From assembly GCA_032717465.1 (NCBI GenBank), contig CM064690.1:28830653-28894652 (forward strand): a stretch of 64,000 nt of DNA, written 5' to 3'. The notes beneath the pieces are model-generated. The model did no database searches and was not told the DNA's origin. It saw only the letters and a list, made by a program, of their open reading frames with translations. Of the stretch, positions 11,061 to 21,560 are shown piece after piece (position 1 is the stretch's first letter; the number at the start of each line of letters is the position of its first letter). The DNA is from Coenobita brevimanus (Eukaryota > Arthropoda > Malacostraca > Decapoda > Coenobitidae). Both the position numbers and the translations under genes were made by a program.

Positions 11061-11212
11061 CTATCATCCCAGTTGATAGCCTACGTAGTCAGATTGGAGG
11101 GTTGATTTCGCTAGTAACCAAGGAGACTCATTTCTACCACAAATACAGCTGTTCAAATGTTACCACGATTTATTTAAAGATGTGGAATTTGCCCAGTCCC
11201 TTCAGATGAAAT
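11060..11212 (+). repeat. Family C element
   Basis: It carries the ordered landmarks CCCAGTTGAT, CAGATTGGAGGGTTGATTT, AGTAACCAAGGAGACTCATT and a TTCAGATGAAAT right end. All recur at 40.5, 55.9 and 57.9 kb. Length about 155 bp, so this is one of the least altered copies. Confidence 0.75.
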
Positions 11213-11370
11213 AAAGACTAGTTTTTATTTTACAGATTTTTTGTTAAGGAAGAAACTATACCCACACGTTAAAGTTGTGTTTGTTGTGAAAATATAGCAG
11301 TTTCTTTACTTATAAAATTTTTTGTTATTGTGATGTATTGAACACGGGTCGTTCTTTTGTTAACTGATTG

Positions 11371-11372
<2 letters not shown>

Positions 11373-11415
<43 letters not shown>
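11373..11415. repeat. (TC)21 microsatellite
   Basis: A perfect TC run. A short (AAT) run lies at 11481-11513. Confidence 0.95.
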
Positions 11416-11416
<1 letters not shown>

Positions 11417-11669
11417 CATACACAAGCTCCCCACTGCCTCATCTAACCCCTTAACCACGGGGGGCTTCCTTATGCCTAGTAAAAAAAATAATAATTATAA
11501 TAATAATAATGATAAATTCTTTTCCCTTATGCAGTCAAATATACAGGTCGAAAGTAATTTATGGGATTATTATATTTTTCATTATTATATATTTTGAGAA
11601 CGTTATGTATATTTCATTGTTATTCATTTTTATTCTACGTTGTACTACTCATTCACTTGCATCCCCCCT

Positions 11670-12380
11670 CCTGCCCTTCTGAGTCCTGCCCCTTGCCCTT
11701 ACACTTGCCCTTCATCTCCATCCCATGCCCCAGCCCTTGCCCATACTCATGCCCTTCATCCACTACCCTTTCCCCTACCCTTGACGTGACTTGCCCTTTG
11801 TACCCCTTTGTCCTTGCCTTTCTTGCCCTTATCCTTGCCCCTTCTGACCTCACCCTTGCCCTTCTTGCCCTTATCCTTGCCCCTTCTGTGGCCTTTCCTT
11901 CTTGACCTCATTGCCCTCTTCCACCTTGCCCTGAAGATTGACACTTGCTTCTTGCCCGCAGTCATTTCTCTCCCCAGACTCTGATCTTCATGCCCTCTAA
12001 AACTGTAAATCATTCCCTTCTTGCCCTCAGATTCCCCCAGCGTGCCCTTATTGCGCTCGAAGTCAAACTCGTTTCCTTCTTGCCCTCAAATTCAAGATCA
12101 TTCCCTTCTTGCCCTTAACTCATGATCATTCCCTTCTTGCCCGCATCTACTGCCCATGTCTTTCTTGTCCTCACTCTCGATCATTCCCTTCTTGCCCTCA
12201 ACTCAAGATCATGCCCTTCTTGCCTCAAACTCCGGATCGTGCCCTTCTTTCTCCCAACTGCCCAGCATTTCCTTCTTCCCCGTAACTCCCGCCCGTGCCT
12301 TTCTTGCCCCCAAACTCCGACTCCTGCCCTTCTTGCCCTCAGCCCCACTACCGTGCCCCTCTTGCCCGCAGTGTCTTCAG
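11670..12380. repeat. Degenerate CTTGCCCT-based minisatellite, about 700 bp
   Basis: CTTCTTGCCCTCA and CCTTGCCCTT words recur every 18-40 bp with variable linkers (AACTCAAGATCATTCC is a frequent one from 12060 on). Reading frames on both strands stay open because stop triplets are rare in the unit, not because of coding constraint. Confidence 0.85.
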
Positions 12381-12650
12381 GCCCCGTCAAGGATTCTCGC
12401 TCAAGAGTAAAATATATTATGTATCATTATCTGCGGAGAGAGAGTAACCGATGTAAACAAAGGTTGGCGATAGATAAATACAAATAGATGAATGCACTTG
12501 AGATGAGCTGAATTAGGAAGGAATTACGACCCAAGAGAGAGAGAGAGAGAATTATTTCAGAGAATTTGTGTATTATGCATGATCATTTTGAAATTAATTA
12601 CCAACGATATTCCAACTAAAAAAAACATTTCTGCATAACACCCACTCTGG

Positions 12651-12654
<4 letters not shown>

Positions 12655-12706
<52 letters not shown>

Positions 12707-12711
12707 GGAGA

Positions 12712-12759
<48 letters not shown>
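12655..12759. repeat. Compound (TG)n-(GA)n-(TG)n microsatellite
   Basis: TG about 17 units, GA about 11 units with one GG, then TG about 23 units. Confidence 0.97.
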
Positions 12760-12761
<2 letters not shown>

Positions 12762-12835
12762 CTCAGCGATGTGCACCAGTTGAAGTATTTTGATGCTGTC
12801 TGACGCCGGAAGAATTAATGGGAGGTTGATACACT

Positions 12836-12841
<6 letters not shown>

Positions 12842-12897
<56 letters not shown>
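12842..12897. repeat. (GA)28 microsatellite
   Basis: A perfect GA run. A shorter GA run lies at 12953-12972. Unique sequence at 12975-13145 carries TAACACTGCTGCC and GTTGCCATTCC. Confidence 0.96.
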
Positions 12898-12900
<3 letters not shown>

Positions 12901-13149
12901 GATGAACACGATAAACATCTCAGTACATTACATACATCAGAGGAAAAAAACGAGAGAGAGAGAGAGAGAGAATATTACGATGATGGGTGCGAGCGAGGCC
13001 TTAAGTAATAGCGAAAACAAGTGTAATATCGCCAGCAAAAATAGACCCCATCAACACGCCGAGGTGGTAACACTGCTGCCGGGAGGTGTTGCCATTCCCT
13101 CAACATTATTCATTACACTTTTTTTTTCTTTCAACTCAGCTGTGAATGC

Positions 13150-13880
13150 GTTATGTGGGTGAGTGAGAGCGTATATGGGCAGGTGAGGGGAGGATAGGGG
13201 AGAGGAAGGTGAGGAAAATGGGGGAGGGAGAGGTTAGGGAGATATATATGGGGAGGGGAGAAGGGAAATGGGTGGGAGAAGAAAAATATAAAAGAAAAAC
13301 AAAAGCCTTATTGGTACTTTGGAGACTGTTATCTAGTAAGTTGTGATTATTATTCTGAGTCAGTGATAAGAAAGCAGGAACCACTCTCCCTCACCTCGTC
13401 AGTCAGATCAGCAGAAGCCGGCAGGAAAAAATGAGAACTACCATGCAGTATAAGAAAGCTGTCAGGGAAGTTCTACAGGGAAGGATGAATGGATATATAT
13501 GCGTGGATGGGGGAGGGCATGGGAAGGGGAGAGAGAGAGAGAGAGTTGAGACGAAAGAATGGTGAGAGGAAGGAGGTGGGGGAAAAGGGGGGTAGGTTAG
13601 GGAGGGGGTACAGAGACGAAGAAATAGGAGGGGGAGAGAAATGGGAAAGAGTGTTAAAGAGAGGGAAGGGGAAGAGAAGTGAAGAATGGGATGAGTGGGG
13701 AATGGGGTGAGAGGAGTGAGGTTTGGGAGAGATGAAAAAAGGAAGGGGTGAGAGGGAGGAATGGTGGAGGATAGAGAGGGAGTGGATGGAGGGGGGAAGA
13801 GTAAGGGAGAGGGAAAGGAGAGGGGGAATCGAGGGAGGGAAGGGAGGAACGGTGGAGGTGGGAGGGAGGAGAGGAGGGAG
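13150..13880. repeat. Polypurine (G/A) block
   Basis: Largely G/A from 13150 to 13300 and again 13490-13880 (GGGAGGGA, GAGGAGTG words), separated by about 180 bp of mixed sequence. Reading frames here are compositional. Confidence 0.8.
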
Positions 13881-14016
13881 TGAGACAGGATAGCCAGAAT
13901 GTCGAGTGTTGAAATTTACTAACCGTCTGAGGAGGTGTTGCCATATCACGTCCGCCGCCTCCTATTTATTTTATCTAACTTCACACAAATTCAATGTTAT
14001 GGCACGTACTCCACAA

Positions 14017-14111
14017 AGGGCCTCAGTCCTGGCTCGTTGTTTTTAGGGTACTCGTCATTTCCAGACGATTTTATTCAACCTTGGGAGAGACTTCGAACTG
14101 GAGGGGTTAGG
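14017..14111 (+). repeat. Family A element
   Basis: The left part (CCTCAGTCCTGG) is diverged. The core CCAGACGATTTTATTCAAC and right end CTTCGAACTGGAGGGGTTAG are well preserved. Confidence 0.75.
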
Positions 14112-14164
14112 CATAGATGAAAAAAATCGTCTGAAGAAATACGTCTTGGGATTGAAGGGGTTAA
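14112..14164 (-). repeat. Family A element, truncated
   Basis: In reverse complement it starts TTAACCCCTTCAATCCCAAG, then ACGTATTTC and CAGACGATTTTT. It abuts the preceding plus copy tail to tail. Confidence 0.75.
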
Positions 14165-14368
14165 GGAAGAATTTTTACAGAATAACCATCGTATTTTCCT
14201 GCTAAATTTAGTGATGTATTTTCCTCCTTTAGTCCTGTGTTTTCCAGCTTTGTAACCTTCGAAAGCAGCTGTTGAAAGCTGTCACACACATGCATTATTT
14301 CACTCTTCATATCTCCAAACGGTATAAAAATAAGCTTTGTAATTACTGCTTTGCAACTGGTGAGCGTG

Positions 14369-14467
14369 TTAAACCATTCAGTCTGAGGACTTCGTTTTAT
14401 ATATGTATTTATTTTGCTGCCTCCAGACGATTTTATTCAGCTGAAGACGTCATACTGGAGGGATTTT
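14369..14467 (+). repeat. Family A element
   Basis: It begins TTAAACCATTCAGTCTGAGG, has the core CCAGACGATTTTATTCAGC, and ends ATACTGGAGGGATTT. Length about 99 bp, close to the apparent full length. Confidence 0.8.
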
Positions 14468-14481
14468 TTTTTTAGACTTCA

Positions 14482-14573
14482 TTAACACCTTCAGTTTGTG
14501 TTGTATGTTTTAGTCCTTATTTCAGTTGATTTTATTTATCTTAGGAAAGCTTCGTAGTAGTGAAGGGATTAAT
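14482..14573 (+). repeat. Family A element, diverged
   Basis: TTAACACCTTCAGTTTGTG at the left, GTTGATTTTATTTATCT as a degraded core, GTGAAGGGATTAA at the right end. Confidence 0.65.
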
Positions 14574-14608
14574 GAACGTTAGCCTAAATCTCTCTCTCTC
14601 TCTCTCTC

Positions 14609-14760
14609 AAGCTCTAGCTCAATAAAATCCCCTTGGAGACAGCAGAGAAAATAAATACGCCTAATTGGGATTGAAGGGGTTGACTCGGATCAGTTACGAA
14701 GCTGAATACAATCGTCCAGAGGTAGCCAGAATAAATTAGGGTTTAATTTTGTATCTGGAA
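14609..14760 (-). repeat. Two minus-oriented family A copies
   Basis: Copy one (14609-14682) reads in reverse complement CAACCCCTTCAATCCCAATT then a decayed ATTTTATTGAGC core. Copy two (14695-14760) carries GGACGATTGTATTCAGC in reverse complement. Confidence 0.6.
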
Positions 14761-14979
14761 TAAATTACAAAATACGCCAAATAATTCAGGTGGTTAAATG
14801 TCAGAATATCAGGCAGGTGGGTTGGGAGAATTCGCTGGTTTTTATGTTATTTATTTATGGAGGGGTTGTGTGGGTGGATTAATCGGTACATATGAACGGT
14901 GGATTAATCAGTACATATGAACGATGCTAGGGACAATGAACGATGTCTTTGGGTAATGATGATATATATGCCTGGTATT

Positions 14980-15002
14980 GTGTGTGTGTGTGTGTGTGTG
15001 TG
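14980..15002. repeat. (TG)11 microsatellite
   Basis: A TG run followed by TGTATG-type sequence. A second short (TG) run lies at 15108-15130. Confidence 0.9.
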
Positions 15003-15179
15003 ATAATGTATACGTATGATTGCTGATGTATGCATGTGTATATTATAGACGTAGTGTACGTGTGTATGCATGAGTTACGATTGCTCTATGCATGTCCAAA
15101 TTATAGGTGTGTGTGTGTGTGTGTGTGTGTTGCAGGATTGCCATTTTTTTTTCTTGCTAACATTTCTTTTTGTCAGACG

Positions 15180-15765
15180 GCAGCCATGTTGTGTGGTTCC
15201 TCCCTCCCGCTCTCCCTCCACTTCCCCCTTCCTTCCCTCTCTCCTCCCTCCCTCTCTCCCTTCCTTCCTTCTCCTTCCCTCCCTCCTTCCATTCCATTGC
15301 ACCGCTCCTCACTCCACCGTCCCTCCACCACTCCTTCACTTCCTTCAACATTCTCCACCGTCCCTCCACCACTCCTTCACTTCCTTCAACATTCTCCACC
15401 TCATACACCTCAACCACTCTCCCTCCCTCCACCATTACCCCCTCCACCAAACCCTCGTATCTTACTTTTCCACCACCCCCTCTTCTCTCCCTCTCTCTTG
15501 CCTCTCCACTCCCCACTCCTTGCCTTCATCACCACTCCCCTCTCCTCCTCTGCCTTATTCCTTTTCTCCATACCTTTCCCTCTTTGCCTCCACCACCCCC
15601 TCTTTCCTCCCTCACTCTCTTATTCCTTGCTTCTTCACAACTCCCTCTTTCCTCCCTCCTGTTCTCTACTTATAGCTCCCTCACTCTCTCCTTATCTACC
15701 ACTCTCACTCCCCCAGCTCTACCTCCCCTCTCCCCCTCCTCTCGTCCTCTTGTCAGTAGAGTACA
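15180..15765. repeat. Polypyrimidine (C/T) block
   Basis: About 585 bp of CCCTCC, CTTCC and CCACC words. Three overlapping frames of 200-247 residues are all open here, which indicates stop-poor composition rather than coding. Confidence 0.85.
15315..15397. repeat. Perfect tandem duplication, unit 41 bp, two copies
   Basis: CACCGTCCCTCCACCACT and the following 23 bp repeat exactly at a 41-bp offset (15315 and 15356), so the duplication is recent relative to its surroundings. Confidence 0.93.
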
Positions 15766-15799
15766 TGAAGTAACTGCCCACCCAGAGAATCGCCCCTTT

Positions 15800-15801
<2 letters not shown>

Positions 15802-15859
<58 letters not shown>
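15802..15859. repeat. (AC)29 microsatellite
   Basis: A perfect AC run. Confidence 0.97.
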
Positions 15860-15862
<3 letters not shown>

Positions 15863-15900
15863 CATACATATTGATACATCTGTACGCAAAAATTCATACT

Positions 15901-15904
<4 letters not shown>

Positions 15905-15946
<42 letters not shown>
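15905..15946. repeat. (CA)21 microsatellite
   Basis: A perfect CA run, 45 bp after the previous AC run. Confidence 0.96.
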
Positions 15947-15948
<2 letters not shown>

Positions 15949-16020
15949 GATAAACGAGGATGGAATAGTGGTGAATCAGAATCTCACTTTCCAGCAGTAT
16001 GTCAGTACAAAGGTTATTTT

Positions 16021-16021
<1 letters not shown>

Positions 16022-16068
<47 letters not shown>
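16022..16068. repeat. (GT)23 microsatellite
   Basis: A perfect GT run, complementary to the AC runs just upstream. Confidence 0.96.
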
Positions 16069-16070
<2 letters not shown>

Positions 16071-16075
16071 CACCT

Positions 16076-16261
16076 GTACTTGTTTTCTCTCCACTTCGTC
16101 CACCTCCTCTGTTTCTTTCCTCCTCCTGTTCCCCCTTACTTTTCTCCTCCCTTCCTCCCTCCCTCCCTCCAGCTCCCTCCCCTCTTATTCTTCCCCCTCC
16201 CCCATTCCTTATACACCTAGACTGATGCACTGCGGTTACAAAGCCCTCCCTCACCCCCCTT

Positions 16262-16324
<63 letters not shown>

Positions 16325-16530
16325 TTCCCTTCCTCGGCATCTCCCCTCCTATCCCCTTCCCTCCCCTCCTCCACCCCACATTCCCTTCAATCTCCCTCCT
16401 TTCCTCTCCCTCCTCTCCCCTTCCCTCCCCCTCGCACTCACCATCTACCTCTCCCCCTTCACTCACTTTCTTCTCGCCTCCCCCTCCCCATCTTTCTTTC
16501 CCCCTCCTCTTCCTCCTCCCCCTCCCCCAA
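16076..16530. repeat. Polypyrimidine block containing (CT)26
   Basis: A C/T-dominated block with a pure CT run at 16269-16320. A degenerate GATA/GGTA tetranucleotide repeat covers 16590-16780. Confidence 0.85.
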
Positions 16531-16831
16531 TTACATATGATCCCCGCAACCATTTGTATCTAGGCAAGGAGAAAGGCAGTATGTTTTAGTGTATAGATAG
16601 ATAAGAAATGGAAATGGTAAAATGGCTGATAAATAGCTTGATACATAAACAGGTAAATGAACAGACAAAGATATTGGTAGGTACTGGTGGATAGATATAG
16701 GTTGATAGATAAATAGACAGGTAGAAGATACAGAGGTAGGAAGGTTGATATAGTCACAGATAGACAGGTACATAGACTTGATTAAATGATACATATCGTT
16801 AGTATTATACCAAACCACAACTCACACAATT

Positions 16832-16970
16832 CCACACCTGCCCATACCCCCTGACTCCACCACCATTCCACACCTGTCCATACCCCGTCACTCCACCACC
16901 TTTCCACACCTGAACATCCCTCTCACTCCACCACCTTCCACACCTGTCCATACACCTCACTCCACCTCCT
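16832..16970. repeat. Minisatellite, about 36 bp unit, four copies
   Basis: CCACACCTG starts recur at 16832, 16868, 16904 and 16938, each followed by CCATAC-C and CACTCCACCACC. Confidence 0.9.
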
Positions 16971-17072
16971 CCACCTGCACCTCTACTCCACTACAAATAA
17001 GAGGTGGTGGAGTGAAGAGTGAGGGAGTGTGTGTCAACAGTGTAACATGATTTAGTTTTAGTGAGATGTCAG

Positions 17073-17074
<2 letters not shown>

Positions 17075-17140
<66 letters not shown>
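17075..17140. repeat. (TC)33 microsatellite
   Basis: A perfect 66-bp TC run. Confidence 0.97.
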
Positions 17141-17143
<3 letters not shown>

Positions 17144-17155
17144 TGTCTGTCCATT

Positions 17156-17312
17156 CATCCACCCTTCCATCTATCATCTATATCTGTGTCTGTCCCTCCA
17201 TTTATCTGTATCTGTCTACCCATCCATCGATACATCCATCTCTCTATATCCCATCCATCCATCCATCCATCCATCCATCCACCCACCCATCCATCCATCC
17301 ATCCATCTATCT
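17156..17312. repeat. (CCAT)n tetranucleotide repeat
   Basis: A degenerate array becoming a clean CCAT run at 17251-17308 with two CCAC variants. Confidence 0.93.
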
Positions 17313-17362
17313 GTCAACCTGTCTATCAAGCCTGTGACCTTGCCCACAACACACCTAACCAC

Positions 17363-17550
17363 CAAGTTACTTCTCCCAGTTAGCACCGTAGCGCAAAAGT
17401 TAGCACAACAAGTTACAAGTTAGCGGGAAGTTAGCATTTGGTAAGGAGTGAGCTTGGGGCGAGAAGTTAGACTAGATTATGAGAGTTAGGCTAGTTATTT
17501 TGAGTTAGGGTTAGTATTCGGAGAGTTTAAGTGTTATTATAGAAGTTAGG
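17363..17550. repeat. Degenerate AAGTTAGC-based repeat
   Basis: AGTTAGC/AGTTAGG words recur about ten times at irregular 14-25 bp spacing. Confidence 0.7.
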
Positions 17551-17608
17551 AGAAAATTATTTATGACCGTGGGTAAGAGAAGAGTACATGGGTTGGTGTG
17601 ACTGAATT

Positions 17609-17611
<3 letters not shown>

Positions 17612-17658
<47 letters not shown>
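17612..17658. repeat. (CT)23 microsatellite
   Basis: A perfect CT run followed by a pyrimidine-rich patch to about 17830. Confidence 0.96.
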
Positions 17659-17661
<3 letters not shown>

Positions 17662-17937
17662 CGCACACACTACTTCCTCCTTCCCCATTTCTTCTCTCCC
17701 GTCTCTTCCTGTCATATCTTCCCATCCCTTCTTTATAAATTTCTCCCTTCATCCCTTTCCCCTCTTTTTCCTTCTCTCTTCCTCTTATCTCCTCTTTTTC
17801 TTCCCTTCCTGTCCCTCCCTTCCTATTTTATACCCTTCAAATCTTTTTCCTTGAGTATTAAAGGAACTGAGAATGAATTATCAAAGCCTTTAGTAAAACC
17901 TTTCAGTAATTCAGTAATGAGCACTATGGTAAAGTGT

Positions 17938-18040
17938 CACGCGACTGAGTTGTAACAATATATTAGCACTAGAATATGATGTTAGTCACGAAGAAGTGCT
18001 ATGAAAAGGATGCAGAGCTGTTGTGTTGTCTTTTCTGCCA
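17938..18040 (-). repeat. Family D element, truncated
   Basis: The reverse complement aligns with 40675-40765: GTGGCAGAA, CAACAG, TGCATCC, ATAGCAC, TTCGTGACTA and ATATTCTAG appear in the same order. Homology stops at about 18040, where the CTGCAG minisatellite starts, so this end of the element is lost or replaced. Confidence 0.8.
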
Positions 18041-18049
18041 CTCCCTTCC

Positions 18050-18870
18050 CCTCCTGCAGCATTCTATCCCCTCCCTCCCCTCCTGCAGCATTCTATCCCC
18101 TCCCCTCCTGCAGCATTCTATCTCCTCCCCTCCCCTCCTGCAGCATTCTATCCCCTCCCCTCCTGCAGCATTCTATCTCCTCCCCTCCCCTCCTGCAGCA
18201 TTCTATCCCCTCCCCTCCTGCAGCATTCCATCTCCTCCCCTCCCCTCCTGCAGCATTCTATCCCCTCCCCTCCCCTCCTGCAGCATTCTGTCCCCTCCCC
18301 TCCCCTCCTGCAGCATTCTATCCCCTCCCCTCCCCTCCTGCAGCATTCTATCCTCTCCCCTCCCCTCCCCTCCTGCAGCATTCTGTCCTCTCCCCTCCCC
18401 TCCTGCAGCATTCTATCCCCTCCCCTCCCCTCCTGCAGCATTCTATCCCCTCCTCTCCCCTCCTGCAGCATTCTACCCTCTCCCCTCCCCTCCTGCAGCA
18501 TTCTATTCCCTTCCCTCCTACCCTTTCCTCTCCCCTCCTGCAGCATTCTATTCCCTCCCCTCCCCTGCTGCATTTAGAATCATTCTACCCCTTCTTCTCC
18601 CCTCCTGCAGCATTCTACCCCTTCTTCTCCCCTCTTGCAGCATTCGCCCCTCTCCCCTCCCCTCATGCTGCGTTCTACCCTCTCCCCTCCCCTCATGCAG
18701 CGTTCTACCCTCTCCCCTCCCCTCATGCAGCGTTCTACCCTCTCCCCTCCCCTCATGCAGCGTTCTACCCTCTCCCCTCCCCTCATGCAGCGTTCTACCC
18801 TCTCCCCTCCCCTTCTGCAGCATTCAATCCCCTCCTCCCCCCCTCCTGCAGCATTCTATCCCCTTCCCCT
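18050..18870. repeat. CTGCAG-bearing minisatellite, about 26 copies, 25/30-bp units
   Basis: Each unit contains CTGCAGCATTCTAT (or ATGCAGCGTTCTAC) followed by one or more CCCCT pentamers. Motif-to-motif distances are mostly 25 or 30 bp (also 35 and 45), so unit length changes in steps of the CCCCT pentamer. The stretch 18661-18810 is a homogenised block of five 30-bp units. All three plus-strand frames are open for long distances, the longest being 337 residues. Frame would shift at each 25-bp unit, so the open frames reflect absence of stop triplets, not a protein. Confidence 0.95.
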
Positions 18871-19000
18871 CCCCTTCTACCATATTCTTCCTCCCTCACC
18901 TTCCCTTCCCCACCCCCTCCCCACGTTTCTATTTTTCCCCACCTTTGCTTCGACTGATAAAACCTCGCAAACTGCGCGGCATTGTTTGATACGTAAAAAT

Positions 19001-19008
<8 letters not shown>

Positions 19009-19040
<32 letters not shown>
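19009..19040. repeat. (TC)n microsatellite
   Basis: A TC run with one CCC interruption near its start. Confidence 0.94.
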
Positions 19041-19043
<3 letters not shown>

Positions 19044-19233
19044 CAGTCACTCCCAACCACCTTTTAACCTTTCTCAGATAGTGGCACTGCATGATATAGT
19101 AATTACAATAATAATAGTAATAATAAGAATAACAATAATGATCATTATCATCTTCCTTGGATTTGTGTGTGTGTGTGTGTGTGTGTGTAAGCTAAATATA
19201 GGTATGTGGGCGTGTGAGGTAATAAGGAAGATG

Positions 19234-19238
<5 letters not shown>

Positions 19239-19287
<49 letters not shown>
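19239..19287. repeat. (CT)24 microsatellite
   Basis: A perfect CT run. It is followed by a polypyrimidine patch to about 19455 ending in a (CCCCT)n run at 19428-19453. Confidence 0.96.
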
Positions 19288-19291
<4 letters not shown>

Positions 19292-19492
19292 TCGCTTCCC
19301 TCCCACACCCCTCCTCTCCTTCCCTTTCTCTCTCGACCCCTCTCCTCTGTTCCCATCTCTTCTCCCCTCCCCATACCTCCTACTTTTCCTCCCCTCTCCT
19401 CTCCCATTTTGTACACCCTTTTCCCCCTCCCCTCCCCTCCCCTCCCCTCCCCTTTATATTTTAAGTGCGTCATATGCCACTGCGAGGAAATG

Positions 19493-19494
<2 letters not shown>

Positions 19495-19527
<33 letters not shown>
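19495..19527. repeat. (AG)16 microsatellite
   Basis: A perfect AG run. Confidence 0.95.
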
Positions 19528-19529
<2 letters not shown>

Positions 19530-19583
19530 CTTTTTGTTTTTATGGGATTCAGTGTGCATAGTTGGAAATAACTTACCCGGCAG

Positions 19584-19824
<241 letters not shown>

Positions 19825-19969
19825 CTGCCTCTTACACCTCACCCTATGAATGTCTTCTACCATCTGATCCCCAGCTTTTGTTTTCCTTTATTTTTAAGCT
19901 AATTCCTGACGATTTTTGTTTCACAGAGTAAGCGTTAGTGAGCAGAGGGTTTTGATTATGTGTCTGTCT

Positions 19970-20092
19970 GTCATTTTCCTTTCTAGACATTTTCCCTTTT
20001 AGATATTTTGCATTTTAGACACTTTCGCTTTTAGAGACATTTTCCTTTCTAGGCATTTTCCTCTTTGGAGATATTTTCCTATTTAGAGACAT
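19970..20092. repeat. Short-unit minisatellite TAGACATTTTCCTTT
   Basis: About seven diverged copies of TAGACATTTTCCTTT at 17-20 bp spacing (variants TAGATATTTT, TAGGCATTTT, TAGAGACATTTT). Confidence 0.85.
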
Positions 20093-20199
20093 GAAGCAGA
20101 GGAGGAAAAGAGTACTCGGGTTCTTGAATATGACTTGAAATGAAGGTTAATAAAATGATGTTTAGGATAAAGTTGAGGTGAAAATAATATGATGCTGTG

Positions 20200-20202
<3 letters not shown>

Positions 20203-20272
<70 letters not shown>
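20203..20272. repeat. (GA)35 microsatellite
   Basis: A perfect 70-bp GA run. Confidence 0.97.
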
Positions 20273-20276
<4 letters not shown>

Positions 20277-20639
20277 AACTCACTCATATTCAAGGTCGTA
20301 ACCATCCTTAGTCCAATATAACGATAGGATGGAGGGGGGAGGGGTTGTCGGGGAGAGAGGTAGGGAGTGGGGAGTTTGATAGGGAGATGGAGAGAGGGGT
20401 GAGAGGGATGGAGAGAGAGGGGTTAGGGGTGGAGTACCAAACCTCTCCCCAAGGATAATAGCCTTTTTATTGTTCTTGTTATTCTTGCATGGTTTAGTCA
20501 CGCTGGGAATACGTGGGGAGAATTAATATTGGTTATAACTTCTTCCTTACTGCTATGGAGATGAATTATGAGGAAGTGAGTTATGGTAAAATGGGCAGTT
20601 GATGTTTGACGAGAGAGAGAGGATTGAGTGGAAGGGCTG

Positions 20640-20643
<4 letters not shown>

Positions 20644-20702
<59 letters not shown>
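20644..20702. repeat. (TG)29 microsatellite
   Basis: A perfect TG run. A (GA) run lies at 20793-20821. The interval 20275-20643 is unique sequence with a purine patch at 20330-20435. Confidence 0.97.
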
Positions 20703-20705
<3 letters not shown>

Positions 20706-21001
20706 CAGGTGGAGGAGAAAGGTGTAGGTAGAGAGAAAGGAGTGGAAGAAGTGAAATTACATGCATATGTAGAAAAACTCGTACTGCATAAGACAGAGAG
20801 AGAGAGAGAGAGAGAGAGAGTACGTCACCAGCATGAAGGGGGTGGACATTTGGAAGTTAGGTTTAGTCTGCAAGCGTGTTAAAAGTTTGCATTGTGTTGC
20901 AGTTGTTGCACTGTGGATAACGGAAGTTGATGTTAGGAAATTGCAAGGCTCTCACCACCCACCACACCCCCGGGATATCCGAAAGGGCGGGGGGGGGGGC
21001 A

Positions 21002-21300
21002 TTAACCCTCTCGTGGCCACGCTGTTTCGTCGTGTATTTCATCTATCGCCACACGTTATCTTCTGCTGAGCGAGTTATAGGAACCTGGGACCCGTATTCT
21101 CGTCGGCTAAGGGCGCTCCCTATCACCTCTTCCCAAGAGATTTATTATATTAACCCTCTATCACGCTGTTTCGTCGTATGTTACAGCTATCGCCAGACGG
21201 TTTTCTTCAGCTGAGTGAGTTATAGGAAACAGACCCTTATTGTCGTCGGTTATGGGAGCTCCCTAACACCTCTTCTTAAGCGATTTATTTTGCTTATTAT
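21002..21300 (+). repeat. Tandem duplication (148-bp unit) of a joined A+B module
   Basis: Both copies start TTAACCCTCT (21002 and 21150). Each contains a GCTGTTTCGTCGT segment, a family A-like core (GCCAGACGGTTTTCTTCAGC in copy two), GAGTTATAGGAA, and then a family B left end (GCTCCCTAACACCTCTTC, GCGATTTATT). The copies differ at many sites, so the duplication is not recent. Confidence 0.85.
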
Positions 21301-21547
21301 GCACCTTGCTATCCTCTCCTGTGTTATTAAAATTTTTCTAATAACACCATACACTTCATAAATAACTCGTGAAATAATGTTAACCGGCCATATTAAAAAA
21401 ATAATCGCAGAGCAAGAGATGCTAGGAAGCTTTCTGAACCGAGGAGAATGTTAATGTAATATAAAAGAGGAAATGTTATATGAAAAGATGGAAGAAAAGC
21501 GAGAAAGGGAAAGACATTTAGAATGGAGAGGAGAAGAGAAGGTAGTG

Positions 21548-21560
21548 TATGTGTATGTGT

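Noticed and set aside
15030..15874. Overlapping 247-, 201- and 234-residue frames
   Set aside because: Several phases of the same C/T-rich block are open at once; this is compositional.
17976..18989. 337-residue open frame rich in Ser, Pro, Leu and Cys
   Set aside because: It lies in the CTGCAG minisatellite. All three plus-strand frames are open over long distances and unit lengths of 25 bp would shift frame, so the openness is due to lack of stop triplets.
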